A stretch of 64,000 nt of DNA from Nocardioides marinus (GTDB lineage Bacteria > Pseudomonadota > Alphaproteobacteria > Rhodobacterales > Rhodobacteraceae). Of this stretch, positions 35,324 through 43,546 are shown piece after piece. The notes under the pieces were generated by a model. The model searched no databases. It was not told where the DNA came from and was given only the letters and a program-made list of their open reading frames with translations. How positions within the stretch are numbered: the stretch's first letter is position 1; every line of letters begins with the position of its first letter. The DNA lies in NCBI GenBank assembly GCA_019801415.1, contig JAHVJD010000004.1, forward strand, positions 1 to 64,000. Direction: 5' to 3'. The position numbers and the translations under genes were made by a program.

Positions 35324-36079
35324 TCAGCCCAGGAAGAACAGCAGTGTCATCCCGAGGCCAATGGCGGTGACGAAGTGGCGCAGCAGGTCGGTGCGGTGAA
35401 TGCGACGGCTGAGGCGGGCGCCGAGGTAGCCGCCGACGGTTGCGCTGATCGCCATGATCAGGGCGGGTTCCCAGGCGATCAATCCGGCGCTGATGAACAT
35501 CGCCGCCGAGGCCAGTGAAACCACCGCCGACAGCAGGCTCTTGAGCCCGTTCATGCCGTGCAGGTTGACGTAGCCGATGAACCCGAAGGTGGCGAGCAGC
35601 ATGATGCCGAGGCCGCCGTTGAAATATCCTCCGTAGATCGACACCGCAGTGAGTGCGACCGCCGAGGCGACAGCGCCGACCTGGCCCGCCCCGTGGCGAC
35701 GGGCAAGGCGCAGCAGGCGGGGGCCGAAGGCAAACATCAGCGTGGCCAGAAGCAGCAGCCAGGGCACCACCCACAGGAAGGTCTCGCCGGGCGTCACGAT
35801 CAGCAGCACAGCCCCCAGCAGGCTTCCGAGCGCGCCGATCAGCGCGATGGCGCGCAACGACAGGCGGCCCTCGGCGCGCATGTCGTGGCGAAACCCCCAG
35901 GCGCTGCTGAGGTACCCGGGCAGCGCGGTCAGCGTGGCGGTGGCATTGGCCGCAACGGGCGGCACCCCGATGTGGATCAGGGCGGGCAGGCTGAGGAAGG
36001 TGCCGCCACCCGCCACGGCGTTGAGCATGCCCGCGGCCAGCCCGGCGGCGGCCAGCAGCAGGGTTTCGGCAAGGCTCAT
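35324..36079 (-). CDS. TSUP family transporter (TauE/SafE-type exporter)
   Basis: A 251-residue membrane protein with about eight hydrophobic segments. The TSUP repeats are visible as GMLNAVAGGGTFLSLPALI (17-35) and the second-half counterpart SIYGGYFNGGLGIMLLATFG. These proteins export sulfite, sulfoacetate or similar anions. Its start overlaps the stop of the 79-residue gene upstream (ATGA), so translation is coupled to it. Confidence 0.9.
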   Translation of the reverse strand: MSLAETLLLAAAGLAAGMLNAVAGGGTFLSLPALIHIGVPPVAANATATLTALPGYLSSAWGFRHDMRAEGRLSLRAIALIGALGSLLGAVLLIVTPGETFLWVVPWLLLLATLMFAFGPRLLRLARRHGAGQVGAVASAVALTAVSIYGGYFNGGLGIMLLATFGFIGYVNLHGMNGLKSLLSAVVSLASAAMFISAGLIAWEPALIMAISATVGGYLGARLSRRIHRTDLLRHFVTAIGLGMTLLFFLG

Positions 36080-36315
36080 GTGCGGCGCCTGGATCTGTCC
36101 GCACCGCCGGGCTGGCCGGCGGGCAGCGGCAGGCGGGCGCGCAGCAGCTGCATCAGGCTGCGGCGGTCGGGGTATTCCAGCACCACCGCCGCGGTGGCCT
36201 CCAGCGCGTGGCGCGCGGCGCGGGCGGCTTCGAGATCGCGGAACACCTGCGCCTCGGTGTCAGCGGCGGGCGCATCGGTGCCTGCGCGGCGGGTGCTCTG
36301 GTGGGGGTCAGTCAT
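36076..36315 (-). CDS. Hypothetical protein translated ahead of the TSUP transporter
   Basis: A 79-residue soluble protein with an acidic-to-neutral helical middle (EAQVFRDLEAARAARHALEAT) and an Arg-rich C-terminus. I do not recognise a family. ATG 36315 has AGGAG at good spacing, but that ribosome site is locked in a perfect 10-bp hairpin directly before the start. It overlaps the TSUP gene by 4 bases, so control of this gene would also affect the exporter. Confidence 0.65.
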   Translation of the reverse strand: MTDPHQSTRRAGTDAPAADTEAQVFRDLEAARAARHALEATAAVVLEYPDRRSLMQLLRARLPLPAGQPGGADRSRRRT

Positions 36316-36356
36316 GGCGCTCTCCTGGTCGGTCTCCTGGATTCTTGGAGAGCGCC
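36316..36356 (-). promoter_or_regulatory. Shine-Dalgarno-sequestering hairpin in the mRNA leader
   Basis: In the minus-strand RNA, GGCGCTCTCC and GGAGAGCGCC form a perfect 10-bp stem around a 21-base loop, and the 3' arm includes most of the AGGAG ribosome site and abuts the ATG at 36315. The loop has a second AGGAG. This layout can hold translation off until the stem is opened. Confidence 0.7.
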
Positions 36357-36433
36357 TTTGTGCTGCGCCGGGGATTGGTCTGCAAATTGGCCTGCTAGAA
36401 TTTCGGCGGGAGGGATGCGCGGGGCCGCACGAA

Positions 36434-36464
36434 AAATGGCCCCGCCGACAGGGCAGGGCCATTT
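36434..36464 (-). terminator. Terminator of the acidic protein gene
   Basis: AAATGGCCC and GGGCCATTT pair around a 13-base loop; on the minus strand a run of five T (TTTTTC) follows. It lies about 40 bases beyond the stop at 36506. Confidence 0.8.
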
Positions 36465-36505
36465 CGTTTCGATCCAAAAAAATGCGGTGGGGCGCAGGCC
36501 GCCCC

Positions 36506-37390
36506 TTAGGCCAGGTCGATGTCCTCCACCTCGGGGTCGCTGTCGGCGTCGATCTCCGCGCTGCCGTCGTCCTCGAGGCTGAGCGCCGCCATCAGGTCTT
36601 CGCCGGTGGTCTCTGCCATGTCCATCAGCGCCTCGTCATAGGCGGCCAGCACGTCGTCGGCGTCCTCAAAGCCACCTTCGGGGGCGTCGAGGCGGAACAG
36701 CTCCTGCGGGTTGCCGTCCGGGTCGGTGCCGTAGAACACCACGGATTCCAGCGCGGCGGGGTCGCCGCCGACCTCGTCCGAGAGGTAGAAGGACAGGTAG
36801 TTCTCGAAGGTCGGCTCGGTGCCCTCGGGCAGCGCCAGGTTGTTGTAGGGGTTGGGGTCGGGTTCCTCGTCCAGAATGTAGGCGCCGCTGAGCGGAAAAC
36901 CGGTGTCGGAGAACTCTTCGCCGAAGAACACCTTTTCATAGGTGGGCTCTTCCGGCTCCTCGGGGTCTTGCGGGTCACCGCTGACGGCCTTGATCGAGCC
37001 TTCTTCGGTGGTGGTCGAGGTGGCGCGGATGCCGAAGATGCTGATGTCGTCCAGGCTGGCGGCGTCCAGCTCCACCGTCATGGTATCGCCGGTCTGCAGG
37101 TAGGTTTCCTTGTCCTCGCCCTCGGGGCCGAGACCGGGCCTGCTGAGCTCGGTGGCCGCGTCCCATTGCACCTTTTCGCCGTCCAGGCTGGCGCCGTTCA
37201 TGTTCAGCGGACCTTTCAGCGATTCGCTGGAGCCGGAAAAATCCTCGTCGCCGAAATAGATCGCGTTCACGTCCATCGCACCTTCGCCGACGGTGATGTC
37301 GGCGTAAAAGGCACCCGCTTCCTCGTAGACGGTGACGGTGTAGGCGAGGCCTTCTGCTTCGTATGTAAAGACTTTTGTGTTCTCAGGCAC
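36506..37390 (-). CDS. Strongly acidic protein of unknown function
   Basis: A 294-residue protein starting at GTG with GGGGGAT upstream. It is rich in Asp and Glu, poor in Lys and Arg, and has no hydrophobic signal or membrane helix. Two similar-looking halves are visible, each with a Tyr/Phe-rich beta pattern and FGDEDFSGSSESL or FGEEFSDTGFPLSG-like segments; the end (SLEDDGSAEIDADSDPEVED) is nearly all acidic. This composition is common in RTX-exported or halophilic-adapted surface proteins, but no RTX repeats are present. Function unknown. Confidence 0.7.
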   Translation of the reverse strand: MPENTKVFTYEAEGLAYTVTVYEEAGAFYADITVGEGAMDVNAIYFGDEDFSGSSESLKGPLNMNGASLDGEKVQWDAATELSRPGLGPEGEDKETYLQTGDTMTVELDAASLDDISIFGIRATSTTTEEGSIKAVSGDPQDPEEPEEPTYEKVFFGEEFSDTGFPLSGAYILDEEPDPNPYNNLALPEGTEPTFENYLSFYLSDEVGGDPAALESVVFYGTDPDGNPQELFRLDAPEGGFEDADDVLAAYDEALMDMAETTGEDLMAALSLEDDGSAEIDADSDPEVEDIDLA

Positions 37391-37575
37391 TGTGTTTGAT
37401 CCCCCATGGCCGGTAATCGCTGCGCGCGCCGCCTAAGGCCGACCTCCGTGGGGCGGGCAAATCGCAATATGAGCACAATTTTAACAAACTTTGTGACGGT
37501 TCGGCACGTGATGTGCGGAAACAATCGGCGGCGATTGTTGCGACCCTGGGGCGGTGGCCCGAAACGGGCCCGAAA

Positions 37576-37607
37576 CAGGAAAGCCCCGCCTTGGGGGCGG
37601 GGCTTGG
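37576..37607 (-). terminator. Terminator of ald
   Basis: AAGCCCCGCC and GGCGGGGCTT pair perfectly around a 5-base loop; on the minus strand TTTCCTGTTTC follows. It lies about 25 bases beyond the ald stop. Confidence 0.8.
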
Positions 37608-37629
37608 GAGGGTTGGAGGGGGCGGTGCG

Positions 37630-38748
37630 TTACTGCTTCAGCGCCAGTTTCGGCGACAGAACGTCGATCCCCAGGGCTTCACCCACGGCGTAGTAGGTCA
37701 GCTGGCCCGCATGCACGTTGAGGCCGTTCAGCAGGTGCGGATCGTCCTCGCAGGCCTGACGCCAGCCCTTGTTGGCCAGATTCAGCAGGAACGGCAGGGT
37801 GGCGTTCCCCAGCGCCTGGGTCGAGGTGCGGGCAACCGCCCCCGGCATGTTGGCGACGCAGTAGTGCATGATGCCGTCGACCTCGTAGATCGGCTCGGCA
37901 TGGGTGGTCGCCTTGGAGGTCTCGAAGCAGCCGCCCTGGTCGATGGCCACGTCCACCAGCACCGCGCCGGGCTTCATTTCCGACAGCTGCGCGCGGGAGA
38001 CCAGTTTCGGCGCCGCCGCACCCGGGATCAGAACCGCGCCGATCACCATGTCGGCTTCGCGCACCAGCTCGGCGGTGGCGCCGGCGGTGGAGTACTGGTT
38101 CTTGAAGGTGCCGCCAAAGACGTCGTCCAGGTACTTCAGGCGGTTCAGCGAGCGGTCCAGCACGGTCACATCCGCGCCCATGCCTGCGGCGATCTTGGCC
38201 GCGTGGGTGCCGACGACACCGCCGCCGATCACCACCACCTTGGCCGGGGCCACGCCGGGCACGCCGCCCATCAGCACGCCACGACCGCCGTTGGCCTTTT
38301 GCAGCGTCCAGGCGCCAACCTGCGGTGCCAGGCGGCCGGCCACCTCGGACATCGGCGCCAGCAGCGGCAGGCCGCCGCGGTCGTCGGTGACGGTTTCATA
38401 GGCAATTGCGGTGCAGCCCGATTCCAGCAGGTCCTTGGTCTGCTCCGGGTCCGGTGCCAGGTGCAGGTAGGTGAACAGCAGTTGGCCTTCGCGCAGCATC
38501 TTGCGCTCAACCGCCTGGGGTTCCTTGACCTTGACGATCATGTCCGCGGTGGCAAAGATTTCCTCGGCGGTGTCGAGGATCACCGCCCCGGCCGCGGCAT
38601 AATCCTCGTCGGTGAAGCCAGCGCCAAGGCCGGCGCCTTTCTGGATAACGACCTCATGGCCGTTGTGTACGGCTTCGCGAGCGGCGTCCGGGGTCATGCC
38701 GACGCGAAACTCCTGCGGTTTGATCTCGGTTGGGCAGCCGATCTTCAT
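37630..38748 (-). CDS. ald: Alanine dehydrogenase
   Basis: A 372-residue NAD-dependent enzyme converting L-alanine to pyruvate, ammonia and NADH. It starts with [20 protein letters not shown]. Catalytic K75 (IVKVKEP) and H96 (YLHLA) and the NAD motif GGGVVG (175-180) are present. GGAGG lies at ideal distance before the ATG, and ten earlier in-frame codons are disfavoured. An Lrp-type gene diverges from it, the usual arrangement in which alanine-responsive Lrp activates ald. Confidence 0.96.
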   Translation of the reverse strand: MKIGCPTEIKPQEFRVGMTPDAAREAVHNGHEVVIQKGAGLGAGFTDEDYAAAGAVILDTAEEIFATADMIVKVKEPQAVERKMLREGQLLFTYLHLAPDPEQTKDLLESGCTAIAYETVTDDRGGLPLLAPMSEVAGRLAPQVGAWTLQKANGGRGVLMGGVPGVAPAKVVVIGGGVVGTHAAKIAAGMGADVTVLDRSLNRLKYLDDVFGGTFKNQYSTAGATAELVREADMVIGAVLIPGAAAPKLVSRAQLSEMKPGAVLVDVAIDQGGCFETSKATTHAEPIYEVDGIMHYCVANMPGAVARTSTQALGNATLPFLLNLANKGWRQACEDDPHLLNGLNVHAGQLTYYAVGEALGIDVLSPKLALKQ

Positions 38749-38774
38749 GGGATTTCCTCCGTAAATTGTGGAGG

Positions 38775-38802
38775 ACATTTTGCCGCAGTTCCGACAAAAT
38801 GT
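38775..38802. promoter_or_regulatory. Inverted repeat in ald/lrp divergent region
   Basis: ACATTTTG and CAAAATGT are perfect 8-base arms 12 bases apart, 27-54 bases upstream of the ald start. AT-rich symmetric sites of this size suit Lrp-family binding. Confidence 0.5.
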
Positions 38803-38835
38803 GCTGCTTTTTTAAGCGAAATAAAAACATGCCAA

Positions 38836-38882
38836 TCGAAGATTCTTTGGTTATACTGCCTGTCTGACGCAAGGATCTTCGA
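38836..38882. promoter_or_regulatory. Second inverted repeat around the lrp promoter
   Basis: TCGAAGAT and ATCTTCGA are perfect 8-base arms 31 bases apart, flanking a -10-like TATACT at about 38853 and ending at the lrp start. This fits autoregulation by Lrp. Confidence 0.4.
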
Positions 38883-38885
38883 CAT

Positions 38886-39344
38886 ATGGCGCTAGACGAA
38901 ACAGATCGTCGCATACTTTCGGTTTTGCAAAAGCAGGGACGGATTTCCAACGCCGACCTGTCGGAACGGGTAAACCTGTCGGCCTCGGCCTGCCACCGGC
39001 GGGTGCAGCGGCTGGAGGCGGAGGGCTACATTCGCGAGTATGTCGCGCTTTTGGATGCGCGCAAGATGAACGTGCCGACCACGGTGTTCGTCGAGATCAC
39101 CCTGTCGGGGCAGGCGGATGAGCTGCTGGACGCCTTCGAGAAGGCCGTGGCGCTGACCCCGGATGTGCTGGAGTGCCACCTGATGGCGGGCACGGCGGAC
39201 TACATTCTGAAGGTGGTGGCGGAAAACACCGATGATTTCGCCCGCATCCACCGCCAGCATCTGTCGCGCCTGCCCGGGGTGGCGCAGATGCAATCGAGCT
39301 TTGCCCTGCGGACGGTGTTCAAAACAACGGCACTTCCGGTCTGA
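38886..39344 (+). CDS. Lrp/AsnC family regulator, probably of ald
   Basis: A 152-residue regulator with the N-terminal helix-turn-helix (about 5-50, ADLSERVNLSASACHRRVQRLE) and a C-terminal RAM domain (about 65-145, ECHLMAGTADYILKVVAEN). By position it is the alanine-responsive controller of the divergent ald gene. AAGGATC precedes the ATG. It is similar to, but distinct from, the Lrp at 16001. Confidence 0.92.
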   Translation: MALDETDRRILSVLQKQGRISNADLSERVNLSASACHRRVQRLEAEGYIREYVALLDARKMNVPTTVFVEITLSGQADELLDAFEKAVALTPDVLECHLMAGTADYILKVVAENTDDFARIHRQHLSRLPGVAQMQSSFALRTVFKTTALPV

Positions 39345-39558
39345 TCCGCCGGGATGCGGGGCCCGGGCGCCGGGGCGCCACGCTTTTGCGCTTGAACCCG
39401 GTCGGAATTTCCGCTGTCCTTGGGTCAGCCCCGCCGGACGCCCCGGACCCTGCGCCAAGCAGGGGAATCGTCCCGCGCCCGGCACTGCGACATCAAACCG
39501 TTACATGCCGTCCCTAAGGGCGGTGTCTGCATGACCTGACAAGGAAGGAGTCCTGCCT

Positions 39559-40476
39559 GTGACCCGCGAATTTGAAACCGCTTCCCTCGACTGGCTGGAA
39601 GCGGAGCTGCAGGACACGCTGGATGAGGACATCGAGATCGAGTTCGCAGAACCGATGCTGTCGCGCGAGATCCGCAAGATCTACCGGGAACAGCACCCGG
39701 AAATGCTGGACCGGAAGGTCTATTTCCGCAACCTTCTGCGGCTTCAGGCCGAGCTGATCAAGGTGCAGGACTGGGTGCAGCATACCGGCGCCAAGGTCTG
39801 CATCCTGTTCGAGGGCCGCGATGCGGCGGGCAAGGGCGGCGTGATCAAGCGCATCACCCAGCGCCTGAATCCACGGGTTGCGCGGGTGGTGGCGCTGCCT
39901 GCACCCAGCCGCCGCGAACAGAGCCAGTGGTATTTCCAGCGCTACGTGCCGCATCTGCCGGCCGCGGGGGAGATCGTGCTGTTCGACCGCTCCTGGTACA
40001 ACCGCGCCGGGGTCGAGCGGGTGATGGGCTTTGCCAGCGACGACCAGGTGGAACAGTTCTTTCAGGACGTTCCCGAATTCGAGCGGATGCTGGTGCGCTC
40101 AGGCATCATCCTGCTGAAATACTGGTTCTCGATCACCGACGAAGAGCAGCAGCTGCGCTTCATGATGCGCATCCACGACCCGATGAAACAGTGGAAGCTG
40201 TCGCCGATGGACCTGGAGAGCCGGATCCGCTGGGAACAGTACACCAAGGCCAAGGAGGAGATGTTTGCGCGCACCAACATCCCCGAGGCGCCCTGGTTCA
40301 TTGTCGAGGGCAACGACAAGAAGCGCGAGCGGCTGAACTGCATCGAGCACCTGCTGACCAAGATACCGTACGAGGAGGTGCCGAGCGAGAAGGTCGAGCT
40401 GCCGGACCGCGAGTACAACCCGGACTACGAGCGCCGGGTGCTGCCGGACGAGCTGTACGTGCCCAAGGTCTACTGA
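39559..40476 (+). CDS. ppk2: Polyphosphate kinase 2 (class I PPK2)
   Basis: A 305-residue cytosolic enzyme that uses polyphosphate to phosphorylate a nucleoside diphosphate (ADP or GDP). Walker A EGRDAAGKGG (85-94), Walker B-like FDRSWYNRAGVE (142-153) and the lid region PSRREQSQWYFQRY (116-129) are clear. The single PPK2 domain and length fit class I. The start is GTG with AAGGAGT upstream. It converges with the CAP/RTX gene. Confidence 0.95.
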   Translation: MTREFETASLDWLEAELQDTLDEDIEIEFAEPMLSREIRKIYREQHPEMLDRKVYFRNLLRLQAELIKVQDWVQHTGAKVCILFEGRDAAGKGGVIKRITQRLNPRVARVVALPAPSRREQSQWYFQRYVPHLPAAGEIVLFDRSWYNRAGVERVMGFASDDQVEQFFQDVPEFERMLVRSGIILLKYWFSITDEEQQLRFMMRIHDPMKQWKLSPMDLESRIRWEQYTKAKEEMFARTNIPEAPWFIVEGNDKKRERLNCIEHLLTKIPYEEVPSEKVELPDREYNPDYERRVLPDELYVPKVY

Positions 40477-40496
40477 GACCGGCTGCACGCAAAGGC

Positions 40497-40527
40497 AAAC
40501 GGGCGCGCCACGATGGCGCGCCCGTTT
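40497..40527. terminator. Bidirectional terminator between ppk2 and the CAP/RTX gene
   Basis: AAACGGGCGCGCCA and TGGCGCGCCCGTTT form a perfect 14-bp stem with a 3-base loop between convergent genes. Confidence 0.88.
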
Positions 40528-40564
40528 CGGATCCGGTCCCCGGCCCGGATAAGAACAGCCCGGA

Positions 40565-41665
40565 TCAGAACAGGAAGTCGTCGGCCTGCAGGCTCTGGGC
40601 GGTGATCCCCGACAGCAGCATCGTGTCGCCATCCGCATCGGTAATCTGCAGCCCGCCCGAGGTCTGGGCGACATGGTTGGCCATCAGGTCGGCGTAGTCG
40701 GTGATACCGTCCGCTGCGCCGAGGTGGATGCGCTCGCCCGCGGCGCTGGTGTCGAAATCCTTTACCGTGTCGTCGCCGCGACCAAAGATGAAGGTGTCGC
40801 CACCGCCACCGCCGTGAAGCAGGTCATTGCCGCCACCGCCGTCCAGCGTGTCGCGCCCCTTGCCACCCCAGAGCCGGTCATTGCCGTTGCCACCGTCGAG
40901 GCTGTCCCGGCCGTCGCCGCCGCGCAGGCGATCCAGACCGCCGCCGCCCTGCAGCTCGTCACTGCCCTGGTTGCCGGAGAGGGTATCGCGACCGCTGCCG
41001 CCGGAGAGCGCATCGTCGCCACCGCGCCCGGTCAGCAGGTCGCGGCCGTCGCCACCGCCCAGATCGTCGCTGCCGGAACTGCCGTTCAGCGTGTCATTGC
41101 CGGCCAGGCCTTGCAGGCTGCCGGCGCTGCTCAGGCTGAGGCTGTCGTCACCCTCGGTGGCGACGTTGGCGTCGGGCCTGTTGTCGGCGCTGGCCGTTGG
41201 GGCCGCGTTGTCCAGCTCCACCGGGGCGCTGGTGCGGGCAAAGTTCTGGGTCACCATCACCGCGTCCCAGCCATCGAAGTTGCCCTGTTCGATGCCGATG
41301 CCGACAAGCTCGACATCGGGGCTGAGGATATTGGCGCGGTGGCCGGGGCTGTTCATCAGGGAGTTGTGCAGGTCGGCCACATCGTCTGCCAGTCCGGGGG
41401 CGCCGCGGGTGCTTTGCCAGGCGATGTTCTCGGCCCAGGTCCAGGTGCCGGAGAATTGAAACCCGGCGGATTCCATGCGCTGCCCGGCGCTGGAGCCACC
41501 CGCGCCGGTGTGGGAAAAGACATCCTGTTGCAGCATCCAGCTGCTGTGGTCCTCGGCCGAATCGTTGAGGCGCAGTTCCAGCTGCACCGGGTTCAGCCCG
41601 CGGGACGTGCGCTCCGCGTTGATGAGGTCGAGCATCTGCCGCTCAAGTTCGCTTGCCTGTGACAT
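40565..41665 (-). CDS. CAP/SCP domain protein with RTX calcium-binding repeats
   Basis: A 366-residue protein without a Sec signal. Residues about 5-147 are a CAP (cysteine-rich secretory protein, Pfam CAP) domain with [28 protein letters not shown] and HRANIL. From about 185 to 300 come at least ten GGxGxDxL nonapeptides, which bind calcium in a beta-roll, followed by a C-terminal region with TFIFGRGDD and VKDFD typical of type I secretion substrates. It is thus probably secreted by an ABC/HlyD-type system that is not in the window. Confidence 0.85.
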   Translation of the reverse strand: MSQASELERQMLDLINAERTSRGLNPVQLELRLNDSAEDHSSWMLQQDVFSHTGAGGSSAGQRMESAGFQFSGTWTWAENIAWQSTRGAPGLADDVADLHNSLMNSPGHRANILSPDVELVGIGIEQGNFDGWDAVMVTQNFARTSAPVELDNAAPTASADNRPDANVATEGDDSLSLSSAGSLQGLAGNDTLNGSSGSDDLGGGDGRDLLTGRGGDDALSGGSGRDTLSGNQGSDELQGGGGLDRLRGGDGRDSLDGGNGNDRLWGGKGRDTLDGGGGNDLLHGGGGGDTFIFGRGDDTVKDFDTSAAGERIHLGAADGITDYADLMANHVAQTSGGLQITDADGDTMLLSGITAQSLQADDFLF

Positions 41666-42219
41666 CAGGGTCGTGCTCCGAAAGAAAAAAGGGCCGTCTA
41701 GGCGGCGGTCTTCCATCGGTTAACGGAATTTTAAGGCGCGAAAAGGGCGGGGCTGTGACAGGGTTAATAGCGGCAGGCCTCTGCCATCGGGGTGCGCGCG
41801 CTACGCGGAAAACCGCGCGCTATCCGCACGGGGGCAGCCGTTGACGGCACGCTTTTGCCGACCCCGGCAGAACGCAGCGGATCGCTGCCGGTGTGACGCT
41901 TCCTCGCGGTTCCGGCCTGCGCGGCAGCTCCGTGGGTCCGGGGTGACGGCGGCGGTGCAGGGTGTTTGGGGGCTGTCATTCGCTAAAGCCGCGGGTGGAG
42001 GAAGAAGGGGAGGAAGGCCGGACGCCGGCTTGGGGGAGAGCAGGCGCCCGGTATTTCAAGGTCCCGGACAGGCTGTGCCTTGCGTGCAGGCGGCAAGGCG
42101 GGCGCAAAAATTGGTGGGGGCGCGCCAGACCCGGGACACTTCAAGCCGGGTGTTCCAGTCCCGGCAGGCGAGGGTGCGATAAGGGAAACGCATCAGGCCA
42201 ACCCCGCCGTATCTCCTTA

Positions 42220-42233
42220 TTAGCATATGCTAA
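42220..42233. repeat. 14-base perfect palindrome
   Basis: TTAGCATATGCTAA is perfectly symmetric and lies in an AT-rich island of about 80 bases within a GC-rich gene-free region. It could be a regulator site, though no gene start is close by. Confidence 0.6.
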
Positions 42234-42324
42234 ACCAGAAATACACCCTAAAGATGAGTTTGCTGGAATTTTCACGCTTTAACAGTATTTCGGCGGGGGC
42301 GCGCGGCATTGGCCGGGGCCAGAT

Positions 42325-42358
42325 ACGACAAACCCCCGAGGCGGGGCCGCGGGGGTCG
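42325..42358 (-). terminator. Terminator of rpsU
   Basis: On the minus strand CCCCCG and CGGGGG pair around an 11-base GC-rich loop, extended by an outer GAC/GTC pairing, followed by TTTG, about 70 bases after the rpsU stop. Confidence 0.6.
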
Positions 42359-42425
42359 TCTTATCATCGAATGGCTGACACGAAGGCCAACCTAGTGCTG
42401 TCCGAAGCTGGAGAGCAAGGTGTGC

Positions 42426-42632
42426 TTAGAGCAGACCTTCGCGCTGGGCTTTCTTGCGTGCCAGTTTACGGGCACGGCGGATCGCTTCAGCTTTCTCACG
42501 CGCTTTTTTCTCGGACGGTTTCTCGAAATGCTGCTTGAGCTTCATTTCACGGAAAACGCCCTCGCGCTGGAGCTTCTTCTTCAGGGCACGAAGCGCCTGA
42601 TCGACGTTGTTGTCGCGAACACTAACCTGCAT
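42426..42632 (-). CDS. rpsU: 30S ribosomal protein S21
   Basis: A 68-residue basic small-subunit protein. [27 protein letters not shown] and the Lys/Arg-rich C-terminus ([20 protein letters not shown]) are diagnostic. It stands alone with a promoter and terminator. It diverges from the COQ9-family gene. Confidence 0.96.
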   Translation of the reverse strand: MQVSVRDNNVDQALRALKKKLQREGVFREMKLKQHFEKPSEKKAREKAEAIRRARKLARKKAQREGLL

Positions 42633-42685
42633 GTGGTTTTCACCACCTTTCTAAGTTGGAGTTGCAAGGAATTGCAGGAAGCCGC

Positions 42686-42714
42686 CGTATAGCAAAGTGT
42701 CGCGATATTGTCTA
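42686..42714 (-). promoter_or_regulatory. Promoter of rpsU
   Basis: On the minus strand TAGACA, 17 bases, TATACG matches a sigma-70-type promoter, about 55 bases upstream of the rpsU ATG. Confidence 0.55.
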
Positions 42715-42749
42715 GTAGGGTGTGAGGACGCTGCCAGCGGGAGGGTGAG

Positions 42750-43463
42750 ATGAGCCAAGACCACGATCACGCACAGGATCACGCCGAGGGAGACCTCAAG
42801 GAAAAACTGCTGGATGCGGCGCTGTTGCACGTGCCGTTCGATGGCTGGTCCGAGGCCACCTTCCGCGCCGCCTGCCGGGATGCGGAGGTGCCGGAGGTGC
42901 TGGCCCATGCGGTCTGCCCGCGCGGCGGCGTGGACCTGGCGCTGGCCTATCATGCGCGCGGCGATTCGGCGATGCTGGCCCGGCTCGCGACGGAGGATCT
43001 GTCGGGGCTGCGGTTTCGCGACAAGGTGATCGCGGCGGTGCGCTTCCGGCTGGAGGCGGTGGACGACAAGGAGGCGGTGCGGCGTGGCACCACGCTGCTG
43101 ACGCTGCCGCAATATGCGCCGGATGGGGTCAAGGCGATCTGGGGCACCTGCGATCTGATCTGGGAGGCGCTGGGCGACGGCTCGGAAGATCTGAACTGGT
43201 ACACCAAGCGCGCGTCGCTGGCCGGGGTCTATTCGGCCACGGTGCTTTACTGGCTGGGCGATGACAGCCCCGGCCACCAGGCGACCTGGGATTTTCTGGA
43301 GCGGCGGATCGAGAACGTGATGGATTTCGAGAAGCTGAAGGCGGGCCTGCAGAAGAATCCTTTGCTGAAGCCGCTGCTGGCCGGGCCGAACTGGCTGGCC
43401 GAGCAGATCAAGCCGCCCAAGGGGCGCGATGATCTGCCGGGGTCGGTCAACCCGCGCCGCTGA
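42750..43463 (+). CDS. COQ9 family protein
   Basis: A 237-residue protein of the COQ9 family, which in mitochondria assists ubiquinone biosynthesis by presenting lipid intermediates to hydroxylase. The N-terminal TetR-like helical fold (LKEKLLDAALLHVPFDGWSEATFRAACRDAEV) and the COQ9 segment DLIWEALGDGSEDLNWYTKRASLAGVYSATVLYWLGD are both clear. The ATG has GGGAGGG upstream. The nearest downstream gene is a quinone oxidoreductase. Confidence 0.92.
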   Translation: MSQDHDHAQDHAEGDLKEKLLDAALLHVPFDGWSEATFRAACRDAEVPEVLAHAVCPRGGVDLALAYHARGDSAMLARLATEDLSGLRFRDKVIAAVRFRLEAVDDKEAVRRGTTLLTLPQYAPDGVKAIWGTCDLIWEALGDGSEDLNWYTKRASLAGVYSATVLYWLGDDSPGHQATWDFLERRIENVMDFEKLKAGLQKNPLLKPLLAGPNWLAEQIKPPKGRDDLPGSVNPRR

Positions 43464-43546
43464 GGGGGCTCCTGCGCCTGTCTTTGCGGTTTGCGCTGCC
43501 AACCCCGGATGCTAGGCAGGGGGCAGGATCAGCAGGAGGCAGCCCG

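Larger units (their letters stand above)
41666..42425. other. 760-base gene-free region
   Basis: No supported gene lies between the CAP/RTX gene and rpsU. Short frames here lack ribosome sites. The right third contains a palindrome at 42220 in a locally AT-rich stretch and the rpsU terminator. The rest is GC-rich with no repeat above about 8 bases that I could see. Confidence 0.6.

Noticed and set aside
40673-41662. Long plus-strand frame opposite the CAP/RTX gene
   Set aside because: It mirrors the RTX repeats in another frame (Ala/Val-rich translation) and has no ribosome site or family.
41844-42182. Short open frames in the 760-base gap
   Set aside because: No ribosome sites, no recognisable sequence and poor codon pattern.
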